From contig NZ_JARULC010000003.1 of NCBI RefSeq assembly GCF_029688625.1, positions 1 to 64,000 of the forward strand: 64,000 bases of DNA. Reading direction: 5' to 3'. This DNA is from Qipengyuania marincola. GTDB lineage: Bacteria; Pseudomonadota; Alphaproteobacteria; Sphingomonadales; Sphingomonadaceae. A model generated the notes under the pieces. It saw only the letters and a program-made list of their open reading frames with translations, was not told where the DNA came from and made no database searches. The translations under genes were made by a program, and so were the position numbers. This document shows positions 36,002 to 44,701 of the stretch, in pieces; position 1 is the stretch's first letter; each line of letters opens with the position of its first letter.

Positions 36002-37600
36002 GTGACCTACCAGGCCCGGATCAAGGAACTGAACGAAACCATCGCTGCCAATGGCGCACCCTGGGGAGCGATCGACGCCGAGAGTGCTGCGCGCATGGTC
36101 GTGCAGAACCGTTTTCGCACAGGTCTCGATATCGCGAAATACACCGCGAAGATCATGCGGAAGGACATGGAAGCCTATGACCGCGACCCGGCGAATTACA
36201 CGCAGTCGCTCGGCACCTGGCACGGGTTCATCGCCCAGCAGAAGATGATCTCGATCAAGAAGCATTTCGGCAGCACCAAGCGCCGGTATCTCTACCTGTC
36301 GGGCTGGATGGTCGCCGCGCTGCGCAGCCACTTCGGCCCCCTGCCCGATCAGTCTATGCACGAAAAAACGAGCGTGCCAGCGCTGATCGAGGAGCTGTAC
36401 ACCTTCCTCAAGCAAGCCGACGCCCGCGAGCTCGGCGGCATGTTCCGCGATCTCGATACCGCTCGCGATAACGGTGACGAAGTCGAAGCGCAGCGCCTGC
36501 AGAAGGCGATCGACGATCACGAAACGCACGTCGTGCCGATCATCGCCGATATCGACGCCGGCTTCGGCAACGCCGAGGCAACCTACCTGCTTGCCAAGAA
36601 GATGATCGAGGCCGGTGCCTGCGCGTTGCAGATCGAAAACCAGGTTTCGGATGAAAAGCAGTGCGGCCACCAGGACGGCAAGGTCACCGTTCCGCACGAG
36701 GACTTCCTCCAGAAGATCCGCGCGATCCGCTACGCGTTCCTTGAGCTGGGTGTCGAAGACGGCATCATCGTGGCGCGTACCGACTCGCTCGGCGCAGGGC
36801 TGACCAAGCAGATCGCCTATTCGACCGAGCCGGGCGATCTGGGCGACCAGTACAACAGCTTCCTCGATTGCGAGGAAGTCGATCCGGCCGCCATCACCAA
36901 CGGCCAGGTTTTCATCAGCCGCGACGGCAAGCTGATGGCGCCCAAGCGCCTGCCCAGCAACCTCTACCAGTTCCGTTCGGGGACCGGCGAGGATCGCTGC
37001 GTGCTCGACTGCATCACCTCGCTCCAGCATGGGGCCGACCTGCTGTGGATCGAAACCGAGAAGCCGCATATCGAACAGATCGCCGGAATGGTCGACCGCA
37101 TTCGCGAGGTCATTCCGAATGCGAAGCTGGTTTACAACAACTCGCCCAGCTTCAACTGGACGCTGAACTTCCGCCAGCAAGTCTATGATGCATGGGCAGA
37201 AGCCGGCAAGGATGTCAGCGCTTTCGACCGCGACAAGCTGATGAGCGTCGACTATGACGGCACCGATCTGGCCGCCGAAGCCGACGAGCGGATTCGCACC
37301 TTCCAGCGCGACGCTGCGAAGCGGGCGGGCATCTTCCACCACCTCATCACCCTGCCGACCTATCACACGGCGGCGCTGAGCACCGACAATCTCGCGAGGG
37401 AATACTTCGGGGAACAGGCGATGCTCGGATACGTCAAGAACGTGCAGCGCGAGGAAATCCGTCAGGGCATCGCTTGCGTGAAGCACCAGAACATGGCCGG
37501 CTCCGACATCGGAGACGACCACAAGGAATACTTCGCCGGCGAAGCAGCCCTCAAGGCTGGCGGCAAGAACAATACAATGAACCAGTTCGCCGCGGCGTAA
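36002..37600 (+). CDS. aceA: Isocitrate lyase
   Basis: Cleaves isocitrate to glyoxylate and succinate in the glyoxylate shunt. The 532-aa protein carries the catalytic Cys221 in the signature KQCGH (classic form KKCGH), and the aspartates in IIADIDAGFGN that bind magnesium. The length places it with the longer isocitrate lyases rather than the 434-aa E. coli form. The start is GTG 36002 with AAGGAG at the right distance. A 68-aa gene follows 11 bp later. No malate synthase is in the window. Confidence 0.95.
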   Translation: MTYQARIKELNETIAANGAPWGAIDAESAARMVVQNRFRTGLDIAKYTAKIMRKDMEAYDRDPANYTQSLGTWHGFIAQQKMISIKKHFGSTKRRYLYLSGWMVAALRSHFGPLPDQSMHEKTSVPALIEELYTFLKQADARELGGMFRDLDTARDNGDEVEAQRLQKAIDDHETHVVPIIADIDAGFGNAEATYLLAKKMIEAGACALQIENQVSDEKQCGHQDGKVTVPHEDFLQKIRAIRYAFLELGVEDGIIVARTDSLGAGLTKQIAYSTEPGDLGDQYNSFLDCEEVDPAAITNGQVFISRDGKLMAPKRLPSNLYQFRSGTGEDRCVLDCITSLQHGADLLWIETEKPHIEQIAGMVDRIREVIPNAKLVYNNSPSFNWTLNFRQQVYDAWAEAGKDVSAFDRDKLMSVDYDGTDLAAEADERIRTFQRDAAKRAGIFHHLITLPTYHTAALSTDNLAREYFGEQAMLGYVKNVQREEIRQGIACVKHQNMAGSDIGDDHKEYFAGEAALKAGGKNNTMNQFAAA

Positions 37601-37611
37601 GGAGAGGAAGG

Positions 37612-37818
37612 ATGACCACGATGACCGAAGACACCCCCCAGACACAACCGGGGAAAACCGAACCGGGCCGCGCCCGAGCCCTGTTTTCGACTGCCGACTT
37701 CCGCCTGCTGCGCACCGCGCTGACGGCTTATGCCCGGCAGATCGAGGACCGCGAGGAACTGGCCAAGATCAACGCGTTGCACCACCGGCTCGGTACCTAC
37801 GTGCCGTCGGAGGGCTGA
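37612..37818 (+). CDS. Small protein of unknown function downstream of aceA
   Basis: A 68-aa soluble protein (MTTMTEDTPQ start) with a flexible, Pro/Thr-rich N-terminus and a charged C-terminal helix (FRLLRTALTAYARQIEDREE). The ATG at 37612 is preceded by AAGGAGAGGAAGG, a strong ribosome site, and the gene lies between aceA and the terminator. It is therefore co-transcribed with aceA. Not recognised. Confidence 0.65.
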   Translation: MTTMTEDTPQTQPGKTEPGRARALFSTADFRLLRTALTAYARQIEDREELAKINALHHRLGTYVPSEG

Positions 37819-37838
37819 TCCGGACTTAAATCAGCAGA

Positions 37839-37858
37839 ATTCTCCTGGGGAGGAGAAT
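37839..37858 (+). repeat. Perfect 8-bp palindrome upstream of the aceA terminator
   Basis: ATTCTCCT and AGGAGAAT form a perfect stem around the loop GGGG, 21 bp after the stop of the 68-aa gene and just before the terminator hairpin. It may stabilise the 3' end of the message; the AGGAG sequence would be masked in the fold. Confidence 0.6.
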
Positions 37859-37860
37859 AC

Positions 37861-37902
37861 GGCCGTCGGAGCGACCCCAAACGCTCCGGCGGCCACATTT
37901 TT
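37861..37902 (+). terminator. Rho-independent terminator of the aceA operon
   Basis: A 13-bp stem (GGCCGTCGGAGCG with CGCTCCGGCGGCC, one G-U) and 8-nt loop is followed by ACATTTTT. The convergent M20 peptidase gene ends 13 bp later. Confidence 0.88.
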
Positions 37903-37914
37903 GCAGAGAATGCC

Positions 37915-39246
37915 TCAGCCGCCCTTACGCGGCATCAGGTCGAGCGCCGCGCTCGCCAGGGCCTCGGCACCGGTGGCGATGACCTTTTCGGCATCTGGCG
38001 CCCAGAAGGGCGAATGAAGCGACGGCAGAGGCGTTCCGTTTTCCTTCAGCGCCGTAAGCATCGCGTCCGGGGTTCCGCTGATCCAGAAAATCATGCTGTC
38101 GATCGCGTCCGGATCGGCGCGGCGGAACTGGCTGAAATCCTCACCGCCCATCACCGCAGGCCATTCTACCACCCGGTCTTCGCCGAACCGTTCTGCGAAC
38201 GACGCCGCCCTTTCTTTCGTGAATTCGACATCGTTGAAGGTCGAGGGCGTATAGGGATCCTCTATGCTGATCTCCGGCATGAGATTTTCAGGCAAACCCG
38301 CCGTGATCGCTTCGCCGCGCGCGACCCGCTCGATCCCGTCGAGCAGGAGCTTGCGGCTTTCGTCCGAATAGCTGCGGACGGTCAGCTGGAGCTTCGCCTC
38401 GTCCGAAATGATGTTGTGCTTGGCGCCGGCATGGAAGCTGCCGACGGTGATCACCGCCGGATCGAGCGGCGAGGAGTTGCGGCTGACGATGGTCTGCAGC
38501 TTCATCACGATCGAACTGGCCAGCACGACCGGATCGACAGTAGTGTGCGGATAGGCGCCATGCCCGCCGATGCCTTTCACCGTGATATCGACGCTGTCGA
38601 CATTGGCTAGCGCATAACCGGGCGTAAATCCGATCGTGCCCGCCGGGGCAGGTGCGGCGGCATCGTGGAAGGCCAGCGCATAGTCGGGCTTGGGAAAGCG
38701 GGTGTAGAGCCCGTCCTCGATCATCGCGATCGCGCCCAGGCCCAGCTCTTCCGCCGGCTGCAGGATCATCACCAGCGTGCCCTGCCACTCGTCCTTGCGC
38801 TCGGCCAGAAGCTGCGCCGCGCCGATGAACCCGGCCATGTGCGTGTCGTGGCCACAGGCATGCATAACGCCTGTCGTAACTCCGCTTTCGGGTGTCGCGG
38901 TAGCGGTGCTCGCATAGGGCAAGCCGGTCTGTTCGACTACGGGAAGGCCATCCATGTCGGCGCGCAGCATGACGGTTGGCCCCTCGCCATTGCGCATGAC
39001 CGAGACGACGCCGGTCTTGCCCACCCCCTCGGTCACCTCGAAGCCCAGCGCGCGCATCCGCTTTGCGAGCTTGGCCGCGGTTTCGTGTTCCTCGAAACTC
39101 AGCTCGGGATTGGCGTGGAGATCGCGGTAAAGCTCCATGAGCTCGGGCATGTCGGCCTGTAGGTCGGCACGCAGATCGTTCGCACTGGCGGGCGTGGTAA
39201 TCGCTAGAGCAAGCGTGGCCAACGAAGTTGAAACGGATCTAAGCAT
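37915..39246 (-). CDS. Exported M20-family amidohydrolase/peptidase (hippurate hydrolase-like)
   Basis: A 443-aa metallohydrolase with a signal peptide ending TTPASA-N, so it is periplasmic. The di-metal site motifs include MLRADMDGLP and MHACGHDTHMA. The dimerisation domain occupies about 220-330. Related enzymes cleave N-acyl amino acids; the substrate is unknown. It lies 54 bp downstream of an SLC13 transporter on the same strand, which suggests uptake of a released acid or amino acid. Confidence 0.85.
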   Translation of the reverse strand: MLRSVSTSLATLALAITTPASANDLRADLQADMPELMELYRDLHANPELSFEEHETAAKLAKRMRALGFEVTEGVGKTGVVSVMRNGEGPTVMLRADMDGLPVVEQTGLPYASTATATPESGVTTGVMHACGHDTHMAGFIGAAQLLAERKDEWQGTLVMILQPAEELGLGAIAMIEDGLYTRFPKPDYALAFHDAAAPAPAGTIGFTPGYALANVDSVDITVKGIGGHGAYPHTTVDPVVLASSIVMKLQTIVSRNSSPLDPAVITVGSFHAGAKHNIISDEAKLQLTVRSYSDESRKLLLDGIERVARGEAITAGLPENLMPEISIEDPYTPSTFNDVEFTKERAASFAERFGEDRVVEWPAVMGGEDFSQFRRADPDAIDSMIFWISGTPDAMLTALKENGTPLPSLHSPFWAPDAEKVIATGAEALASAALDLMPRKGG

Positions 39247-39300
39247 TGTGTGAGTTCCCCTCTGAGATCGTACCTTGTAAGCACAGCCGCGTCGAAAACC

Positions 39301-41130
39301 CTACAGGCTGTAGCTGAGCACCAGCAGGATCGAGAGCGCGGTCACCATGATGATGACCAGCGGGACGCCGGTGCGGACGTAGTCCTGAAACTTGTACGAT
39401 CCTTCCGCCATGATCAGCATGTTCGTCTGATAGGCGATCGGGGTCGCGTAGCACAGATTGCACCCGAACAGCACGGCCAGCACCAGCGGCTCGGCCGGAA
39501 GGCCCAGCTTGCTGGCGATTGCGAAGGCGATCGGCGTGCCCACCGTCGCGGCGGTTGCATTGGACGCGAAATTCGTGAGAAACGTCATGGCGAGCATGAT
39601 TGCCGCCAGGGCGAACGCGGGCGAAAGGTAGTCGAGACCGACCGCCATGACCGTGCCGATCCAATCCGCCGCCCCGCTGTCGAGAATGATGCGGCCCAGC
39701 GCGATACTGGCCGCAACCAGCACGATGACGCTGCCCGACAGGCCACGACCCACGCGGTCGAACTTCACGCACCCGGTTACGAACATCAAAATCGCGCCCG
39801 CCAGCGCCGAAATCGCGATCGGGACAAGGCCGACAGAAGAAAGCGCGATCGAACCGCCCATGATAACGGCAGCCAGCGTCGCCTTTGAACGCCGTGGCAG
39901 CTCGCGTATCCCCTCCAGCTGCAGCAGACTATCGGTCCGCGCGAAATGCTCCATGTCGTCGGGCAAACCCATGACGAGCAGCACGTCGCCTTCGGCAAAT
40001 CGGTGATCGCCGCCTTCGGAGAATTGCTCCTTTTCGCCGACCAGACGGTCCGGACGGTGCGTCCCGATAACAGCGACACCATAAAGATCGGCGATCCCGG
40101 AGCTCGGAAGCGTCCGCCCGATAAGACGCGAATCCGCGGTGACGATCATCTCCACAACGGCGATATCGATCCCCGTCTCGCTGGAGCGGCGACGAATACG
40201 GTCGATTACCCAGCTGGGAGCGGCATCGCCGCGCAGCGTGTTCATCGCTTCCTCGATCGCTTCATGCGTGCCTGTCATGCGCAAGCGGTGTTGCGGCCGC
40301 AGCAGGCCGACCGGAACATCGTGAAACTCGATCCCGGCGGGCAGGCGCGAGGAGACTTCGGACAATTCGCGCCCGTTGAGAACCGAATCCTCGGTGACGC
40401 GCAGCCGCGTTTCGAACAAGCGAAGCGCATGGACCGACTTTACGCGATTGTCGCCCAGCAAGCGCGGCATCACGATCCAGACGAATGGCAGCGCGACAAG
40501 CGAAGCGAGCAGCACGATCGGCGTGAAGTGAAACACGCTCATCTCGGGCATGCCGAGGTCGACGGCGATCGAAACCACGAGAATGTTGGTCGATGTCCCG
40601 ATCGTCGTGGCCATACCCCCCATAAGCGATGCGGCATTGAGCGGGATCAGCGTCTTCGATGCCGCCATCGCCCCGCGCATTGCCAGCTGCACGAAAATCG
40701 GCATCAGCAGGACGAGGACCGGCGTGTTGTTGACTCCCATCGACAGGAGGAAAGTCACGACCAGCGAGAACAGCAGGCCCAGCTGCAAATTGACCTTGAA
40801 CAGGCGTTCCAGAAACCGCGCAGCGGGCTCGAGCGCTCCTGTTACCACCAGGCCCCGCCCCATGATCATCAGGGCGCAGATTGTAATCAGCGCGTAGTGG
40901 CCGAAGCCCGAAAAAGCGAGCGCCAGCCCGTCGGTCGGCTGGCTTTCCGGTAAGGGGAAGAAATAAAGGCCGACCGCGATGACGGCGATTGTCAGCAGCG
41001 AGATAATCTCGACCGACATTCGTCCCCGGGCAAACGCTACGAACATCCAGATCGTGACGATCATCGCCGCGATGGCGTGGTATGAGGGCATCCCGATCAT
41101 CCGCGGGCGGCAATCCCATCCCCGCGCCAC
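39301..41130 (-). CDS. SLC13-family permease with two cytoplasmic RCK/TrkA-C domains
   Basis: A 609-aa membrane protein of the divalent anion:sodium symporter class. Hydrophobic segments lie in two blocks (about 10-200 and 410-605), separated by two TrkA_C-like regulatory domains (about 220-400; PAGIEFHDVPVGLLRPQHRL, RTLPSSGIADLYGVAVIGTH). This layout fits bacterial SLC13 'TrkA-C' permeases, often sulfate or dicarboxylate carriers. The start is GTG 41130, but an in-frame ATG at 41100 (MIGMPSYHAI) is equally plausible because no clear Shine-Dalgarno marks either. Confidence 0.82.
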   Translation of the reverse strand: MARGWDCRPRMIGMPSYHAIAAMIVTIWMFVAFARGRMSVEIISLLTIAVIAVGLYFFPLPESQPTDGLALAFSGFGHYALITICALMIMGRGLVVTGALEPAARFLERLFKVNLQLGLLFSLVVTFLLSMGVNNTPVLVLLMPIFVQLAMRGAMAASKTLIPLNAASLMGGMATTIGTSTNILVVSIAVDLGMPEMSVFHFTPIVLLASLVALPFVWIVMPRLLGDNRVKSVHALRLFETRLRVTEDSVLNGRELSEVSSRLPAGIEFHDVPVGLLRPQHRLRMTGTHEAIEEAMNTLRGDAAPSWVIDRIRRRSSETGIDIAVVEMIVTADSRLIGRTLPSSGIADLYGVAVIGTHRPDRLVGEKEQFSEGGDHRFAEGDVLLVMGLPDDMEHFARTDSLLQLEGIRELPRRSKATLAAVIMGGSIALSSVGLVPIAISALAGAILMFVTGCVKFDRVGRGLSGSVIVLVAASIALGRIILDSGAADWIGTVMAVGLDYLSPAFALAAIMLAMTFLTNFASNATAATVGTPIAFAIASKLGLPAEPLVLAVLFGCNLCYATPIAYQTNMLIMAEGSYKFQDYVRTGVPLVIIMVTALSILLVLSYSL

Positions 41131-41151
41131 GATGACAAGGATTTTCGTGCG

Positions 41152-41769
41152 TTATGCGGCCACTTGCCGGGCCTGGTCGAGTGGCACGCGGGTCAGCAGG
41201 AGTACGCCGACCAGTGCCGTGGCAGCCGTTCCGGCCGCACCGGCGGCAAATCGCCAGCTTTCGGCATCGATCATCGCCAACAGGTTCAGCCCGATGGCGG
41301 CAAGCCCTGTCAAAACCGCAAGCACGCCGAGCGCAATATTCATCGTGCCACCTGTGTGCAAAGCCCTTGCGCCGAGAACGAGGCCTGCAAGGCCGAGCAG
41401 GAGCTTGGCAAGGAAATAGAGGAAGAACGCGCCGGCGAGTATTGCCGAGAACAATTGCGGGACGGTCTCGCCCGCCTCCATCGCCGGGCCGAACATGGAT
41501 AGGCCCATCCCCACCTGCAGCGTGTTGAGGACTCCGGACAAGGCAACCACGGACCACAATACCGCCGATCCCGGAAGCCGCGCCGATAGGGCAAGACCCG
41601 TTGCCGCCACGGCGCAGAACGCGAAAAGTTCGGTGAACCAGGTGAGCGGTCGCAGCATGGTATCGCCACCCGCGTTGGATACGACGGCGATGTAGAAGAT
41701 CTGACTCGCCACAGTCAGCAGAAGCGCGAGGCCCAAGGTGCGCAAAAGGCCGCGATCGGTAATGGTCAT
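41152..41769 (-). CDS. Multi-pass membrane protein of unknown function
   Basis: A 205-aa protein with about six hydrophobic segments (for example LGLALLLTVASQIFYIAV, LFAFCAVAATGLALSA, ILAGAFFLYFLAKLLLGL). ATG 41769 is the likely start; the longer open frame runs into tRNA-Leu. It is 21 bp upstream of the SLC13 gene on the same strand and probably shares its transcript. I do not recognise a family. Confidence 0.65.
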   Translation of the reverse strand: MTITDRGLLRTLGLALLLTVASQIFYIAVVSNAGGDTMLRPLTWFTELFAFCAVAATGLALSARLPGSAVLWSVVALSGVLNTLQVGMGLSMFGPAMEAGETVPQLFSAILAGAFFLYFLAKLLLGLAGLVLGARALHTGGTMNIALGVLAVLTGLAAIGLNLLAMIDAESWRFAAGAAGTAATALVGVLLLTRVPLDQARQVAA

Positions 41770-41859
41770 CGTACTATTCCCTGTCGGTGTTCCGGCGGCA
41801 AATGAATGCCTCGCGCAATATTCGCCGGAATGACAGGATTGGTTACACTGCTGCGCAGG

Positions 41860-41944
41860 TGGTACCCCTGGCCGGACTCGAACCGGCACTTCGTAAGAAA
41901 CTCGATTTTGAGTCGAGCGCGTCTACCAATTCCGCCACAGGGGC
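41860..41944 (-). tRNA. tRNA-Leu (anticodon CAA)
   Basis: An 85-nt class II tRNA on the minus strand. The acceptor pairs GCCCCTG with CAGGGGT (one G-U). The anticodon stem CTCGA/TCGAG encloses CTCAAAA with anticodon CAA, a long variable arm follows, and CCA is encoded. Confidence 0.97.
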
Positions 41945-41963
41945 ACTGCCAGCAGGAGCGCGG

Positions 41964-41992
41964 CGGATAGCTTGGGGGGCAAGGTGTGACAA
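41964..41992 (-). promoter_or_regulatory. Sigma-70 promoter of tRNA-Leu
   Basis: On the minus strand TTGTCA (41987-41992) is followed by 17 bp and TATCCG (41964-41969). The spacing is ideal, and the -10 lies 19 bp before the tRNA 5' end. Confidence 0.65.
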
Positions 41993-42011
41993 GCGCCGAG
42001 TAGGAGATGCG

Positions 42012-42344
42012 CTAGAAATCCCATCCGATGGCGACATGAGCGAGGCCCGGCACGCCTTTGCGGGTCTTGCCCAATGCGCCGGCCGAGAAGACCGGGCCAT
42101 CCTTCGCCAGCATGATTGCGACTGCCGGCGGGTCGAATGCGACCGCGCGCAGGTCAGTCCCGCGGGGAATCTCGGGGTTCTGCTGGGTCGCCTGATCCCG
42201 CTCTATGCGGTCCGGCGCCCCTAGGTCGAAACGACAGTCGAGCGGAGGGCTGGGCGCCTGAGCGCGCTCTTCGGCGGCCAGCGGTTTTGCCAGCGCAAGG
42301 CAGCCTATCGCTGCCGACCAGACCAGTTTCGAAGGTGCGACCAT
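42012..42344 (-). CDS. Exported small protein of unknown function
   Basis: A 110-aa protein with a signal peptide (MVAPSKLVWSAAIGCLALA) and likely cleavage after KPLAA, so it is periplasmic. ATG 42344 follows a GAGGATT ribosome site; a TTG two codons earlier is less likely. One Cys (LDCRFDLGAP) is visible in the mature part. No family is recognised. It lies 90 bp downstream of the suhB-like gene, possibly on its transcript. Confidence 0.6.
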   Translation of the reverse strand: MVAPSKLVWSAAIGCLALAKPLAAEERAQAPSPPLDCRFDLGAPDRIERDQATQQNPEIPRGTDLRAVAFDPPAVAIMLAKDGPVFSAGALGKTRKGVPGLAHVAIGWDF

Positions 42345-42434
42345 CGTCAATCCTCTATGGGAGAGACGATGGAGGGACAGGCTTAGTTCCCGCTTACTGC
42401 ACGAGGTGAACGGGTCTTCACCATCGCAAAATGC

Positions 42435-43253
42435 TCATTTCAGCGCGTTCGCAAGCAGCTTGTGCAGTTTGGAATGCAGGGCATCATTAGCCGCCAGCAC
42501 CTGCTTGTCATGCACCGGCATTGAGCGCCCGCGAAAATCGGTCACGAAGCCGCCGGCCTCGCGCACCAGCAAACCGCCCGCGGCAGTATCCCAGGGACTG
42601 AGGTCGCTTTCCCAAAAGCCGTCGAAGCGCCCCGCCGCCACCCAGGCGAGATCGAGCGATGCGGCCCCGAAGCGGCGAATGCCCGCGACATTCGGACCGA
42701 TCGCACCATAGATGCGCGTCCACTCGTCGAAGTTGCCGACGCCCTGAAAAGGAATGCCGGTCGCGATCAGCGAATCCGACAGGTTGCGCCGCGACGACAC
42801 GCGCAGCCGCCCGTCGTGCAGCCAGGCACCACGCGATTTCTCTGCCCAGAAAGTCTCGTCGGTGATCGGTTGATAGACCACGGCAGCGGTAACGTCGCCC
42901 CAGCCCCCGCCGCCAAGCTTGGGTTCCTGCACCGCGATGGAGATGGCGAAATGCGGGATGCCGTGGAGGAAATTGCTGGTGCCATCCAGCGGATCGATGA
43001 CCCAGCGTGGCTGGCCCTCCTCGCCTTCGATGGTTCCGGCCTCTTCCAGCACGAAGCCCCAGTCTGGGCGTGCCAGCTTCAGCTCGTCGTAGAGCGTACG
43101 TTCGGCGCGCATGTCGGCCTTGGATACGAAATCGGCCGGCCCCTTGCGGCTGACCTGAAGGTGTTCGATCTCGCCAAAATCGCGGCGCAAGCGATTTCCC
43201 GCCTTGCGCGCGGCCTTTTCCATCACGCGGATCAGTCCCGACAATGCGGCCAT
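42435..43253 (-). CDS. suhB: Inositol monophosphatase family protein
   Basis: A 272-aa magnesium-dependent phosphatase. Family motifs are all present: the metal-binding Glu in LEEAG, WVIDPLDGTSNFLHG and WDTAAGGLLVREAGG. These resemble SuhB, which acts on inositol-1-phosphate and also has roles in ribosome and antitermination complexes. ATG 43253 is chosen over the long open frame, which has an unrelated N-terminus. It lies 10 bp downstream of a 116-aa gene and with efp forms one operon. Confidence 0.9.
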   Translation of the reverse strand: MAALSGLIRVMEKAARKAGNRLRRDFGEIEHLQVSRKGPADFVSKADMRAERTLYDELKLARPDWGFVLEEAGTIEGEEGQPRWVIDPLDGTSNFLHGIPHFAISIAVQEPKLGGGGWGDVTAAVVYQPITDETFWAEKSRGAWLHDGRLRVSSRRNLSDSLIATGIPFQGVGNFDEWTRIYGAIGPNVAGIRRFGAASLDLAWVAAGRFDGFWESDLSPWDTAAGGLLVREAGGFVTDFRGRSMPVHDKQVLAANDALHSKLHKLLANALK

Positions 43254-43263
43254 GATAATTCTC

Positions 43264-43614
43264 TTATTCGGTAAGGACGCGGATCGACCGCGCCTGGAGG
43301 TGAATGTCGCCCCATTCGGAAGCCATGGCGAAGCGCGTTCCCTCGATGTGGAAATCGGAGATCGCAAATCGCTTCCGACCGCCGGCGCCGCCCTCGGGCC
43401 GCTCGAGCGAAAGCTTCGAAATGCCCGCGAATTTCAGCATGCCCGGGTGGAAACAGCACTCGTCGCCCTCGCCCGGCTGTTCGTAGTCGGGATGTGCGGG
43501 AGCGAGGCAGAAATCCATCTCCAGAACCAACTCGTCGTCATTGATCACCACGCCCAGAAGGACGCTTTTCTCGATGTCGACATTCTCGAACCGGCTGGCG
43601 ATGGATTTGCCCAT
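43264..43614 (-). CDS. Conserved-looking small protein between efp and suhB
   Basis: A 116-aa soluble protein with a Cys pair and acidic centre (EGDECCFHPGML) and a beta-rich pattern (RFAISDFHIEGTRFAMASEWGD has alternating hydrophobics). The start ATG 43614 is 12 bp from the efp stop, so it is translated in the efp operon. I do not recognise a family or function. Confidence 0.65.
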   Translation of the reverse strand: MGKSIASRFENVDIEKSVLLGVVINDDELVLEMDFCLAPAHPDYEQPGEGDECCFHPGMLKFAGISKLSLERPEGGAGGRKRFAISDFHIEGTRFAMASEWGDIHLQARSIRVLTE

Positions 43615-43626
43615 GTGTCGCGCCTC

Positions 43627-44190
43627 TTAGCTGGCTTTGCCGACGTAGCTCTGCTCATACACGTCGACCACGATCCGCGTGCCGCTCTCGATGTGCGGCG
43701 GGACCATGATGCGCACGCCATTGTCGAGCACGGCAGGCTTGTAGCTGGACGAGGCTGTCTGCCCCTTCACTACCGCGTCGGCCTCGACGATTTCGGCTTC
43801 GACCTGTTGCGGGAGTTCGACCGAGATGGGCTTTTCTTCCCACAGCTCCAGTTTCACCTGCATGCCATCTTGCAGAAACGGCCGGGCATCGCCCAAGAGG
43901 TCGGCCGGGAGATTGATCTGCTCGTAGGTGTTCTGGTCCATGAAAACGAGCATATCGCCGTCTTCATAAAGGAACTGGTATTCCTGCGTATCGAGGCGCA
44001 CCTTCTCGACGGTGTCGGCGCTGCGGAAACGGACATTGGTCTTGCGGCCGTCCTGCAGGTTCTTCATTTCGACCTGCATGTAGGCCCCGCCCTTGCCCGG
44101 CTGGGTGTGCTGGATCTTGGCGACCTTCCAGATGCCGCCTTCGTATTCGATGATGTTGCCCGGACGGATGTCCACGCCGCTGATCTTCAT
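43627..44190 (-). CDS. efp: Elongation factor P
   Basis: Rescues ribosomes stalled at polyproline stretches. The 187-aa protein has the usual three beta-barrel domains and the loop QPGKGGAY with Lys33 at the modifiable tip position. The Pro before and Gly after it match the family. ATG 44190 is chosen over an in-frame extension of 82 codons. No EpmA/EpmB or EarP gene is visible in the window, so the modification route is unknown. Confidence 0.96.
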   Translation of the reverse strand: MKISGVDIRPGNIIEYEGGIWKVAKIQHTQPGKGGAYMQVEMKNLQDGRKTNVRFRSADTVEKVRLDTQEYQFLYEDGDMLVFMDQNTYEQINLPADLLGDARPFLQDGMQVKLELWEEKPISVELPQQVEAEIVEADAVVKGQTASSSYKPAVLDNGVRIMVPPHIESGTRIVVDVYEQSYVGKAS

Positions 44191-44326
44191 GGGGAAGCTA
44201 CCTTCGACTTTGAAAAGAGCGCGCCGCCATCGGAATGAGCGACGATGTGCCGCGCGCCTTAGCGAAAGGTGACCATGCGGGCAAGCGAGTGGCCAAGCCG
44301 GATGCCCGGTGATATGATATTGGCGG

Positions 44327-44692
44327 ATGGACATGATGAAGCCGCACACAAATCTTCTCGCCATCGCGGCCCTCGCCAGCCTTGCCGCATCGCCCATATC
44401 GTCGCAGGGGCGCCTGGGCTTGCTGGAGCGCGGCACCTATGTCTGCGCCCTGCCCGGCGATGCGACCGGCCAGGCGTGGATCGAACAGGAAGGGCGGCGC
44501 TTCACCGTGACCGGGGGTTCGAGCTACGAGACCCCGCGCGGGGCCGGCACCTACCTTCTCGAAGGCAGGCAGATCACCTTCACCCGCGGCCCCATGCGCG
44601 GGATGAAATTGCTCATGCAGAGCTCCGGCCTGCTGCAACAGGTCGACAAGGATGGGAAACTTGGCCGGCTGCGGTGCCACCGCACCGATTGA
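44327..44692 (+). CDS. Exported small protein of unknown function
   Basis: A 121-aa protein with a likely signal peptide ([19 protein letters not shown]) and a short beta-rich mature part ([35 protein letters not shown]). It is divergent from efp. ATG 44327 is annotated, but 44333 or 44336 would also do. Two Cys (VCALP, RCHRTD) could form a disulfide in the periplasm. It ends 9 bp from the convergent M23 gene. No family recognised. Confidence 0.6.
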   Translation: MDMMKPHTNLLAIAALASLAASPISSQGRLGLLERGTYVCALPGDATGQAWIEQEGRRFTVTGGSSYETPRGAGTYLLEGRQITFTRGPMRGMKLLMQSSGLLQQVDKDGKLGRLRCHRTD

Positions 44693-44701
44693 CCCTTCGG
44701 C

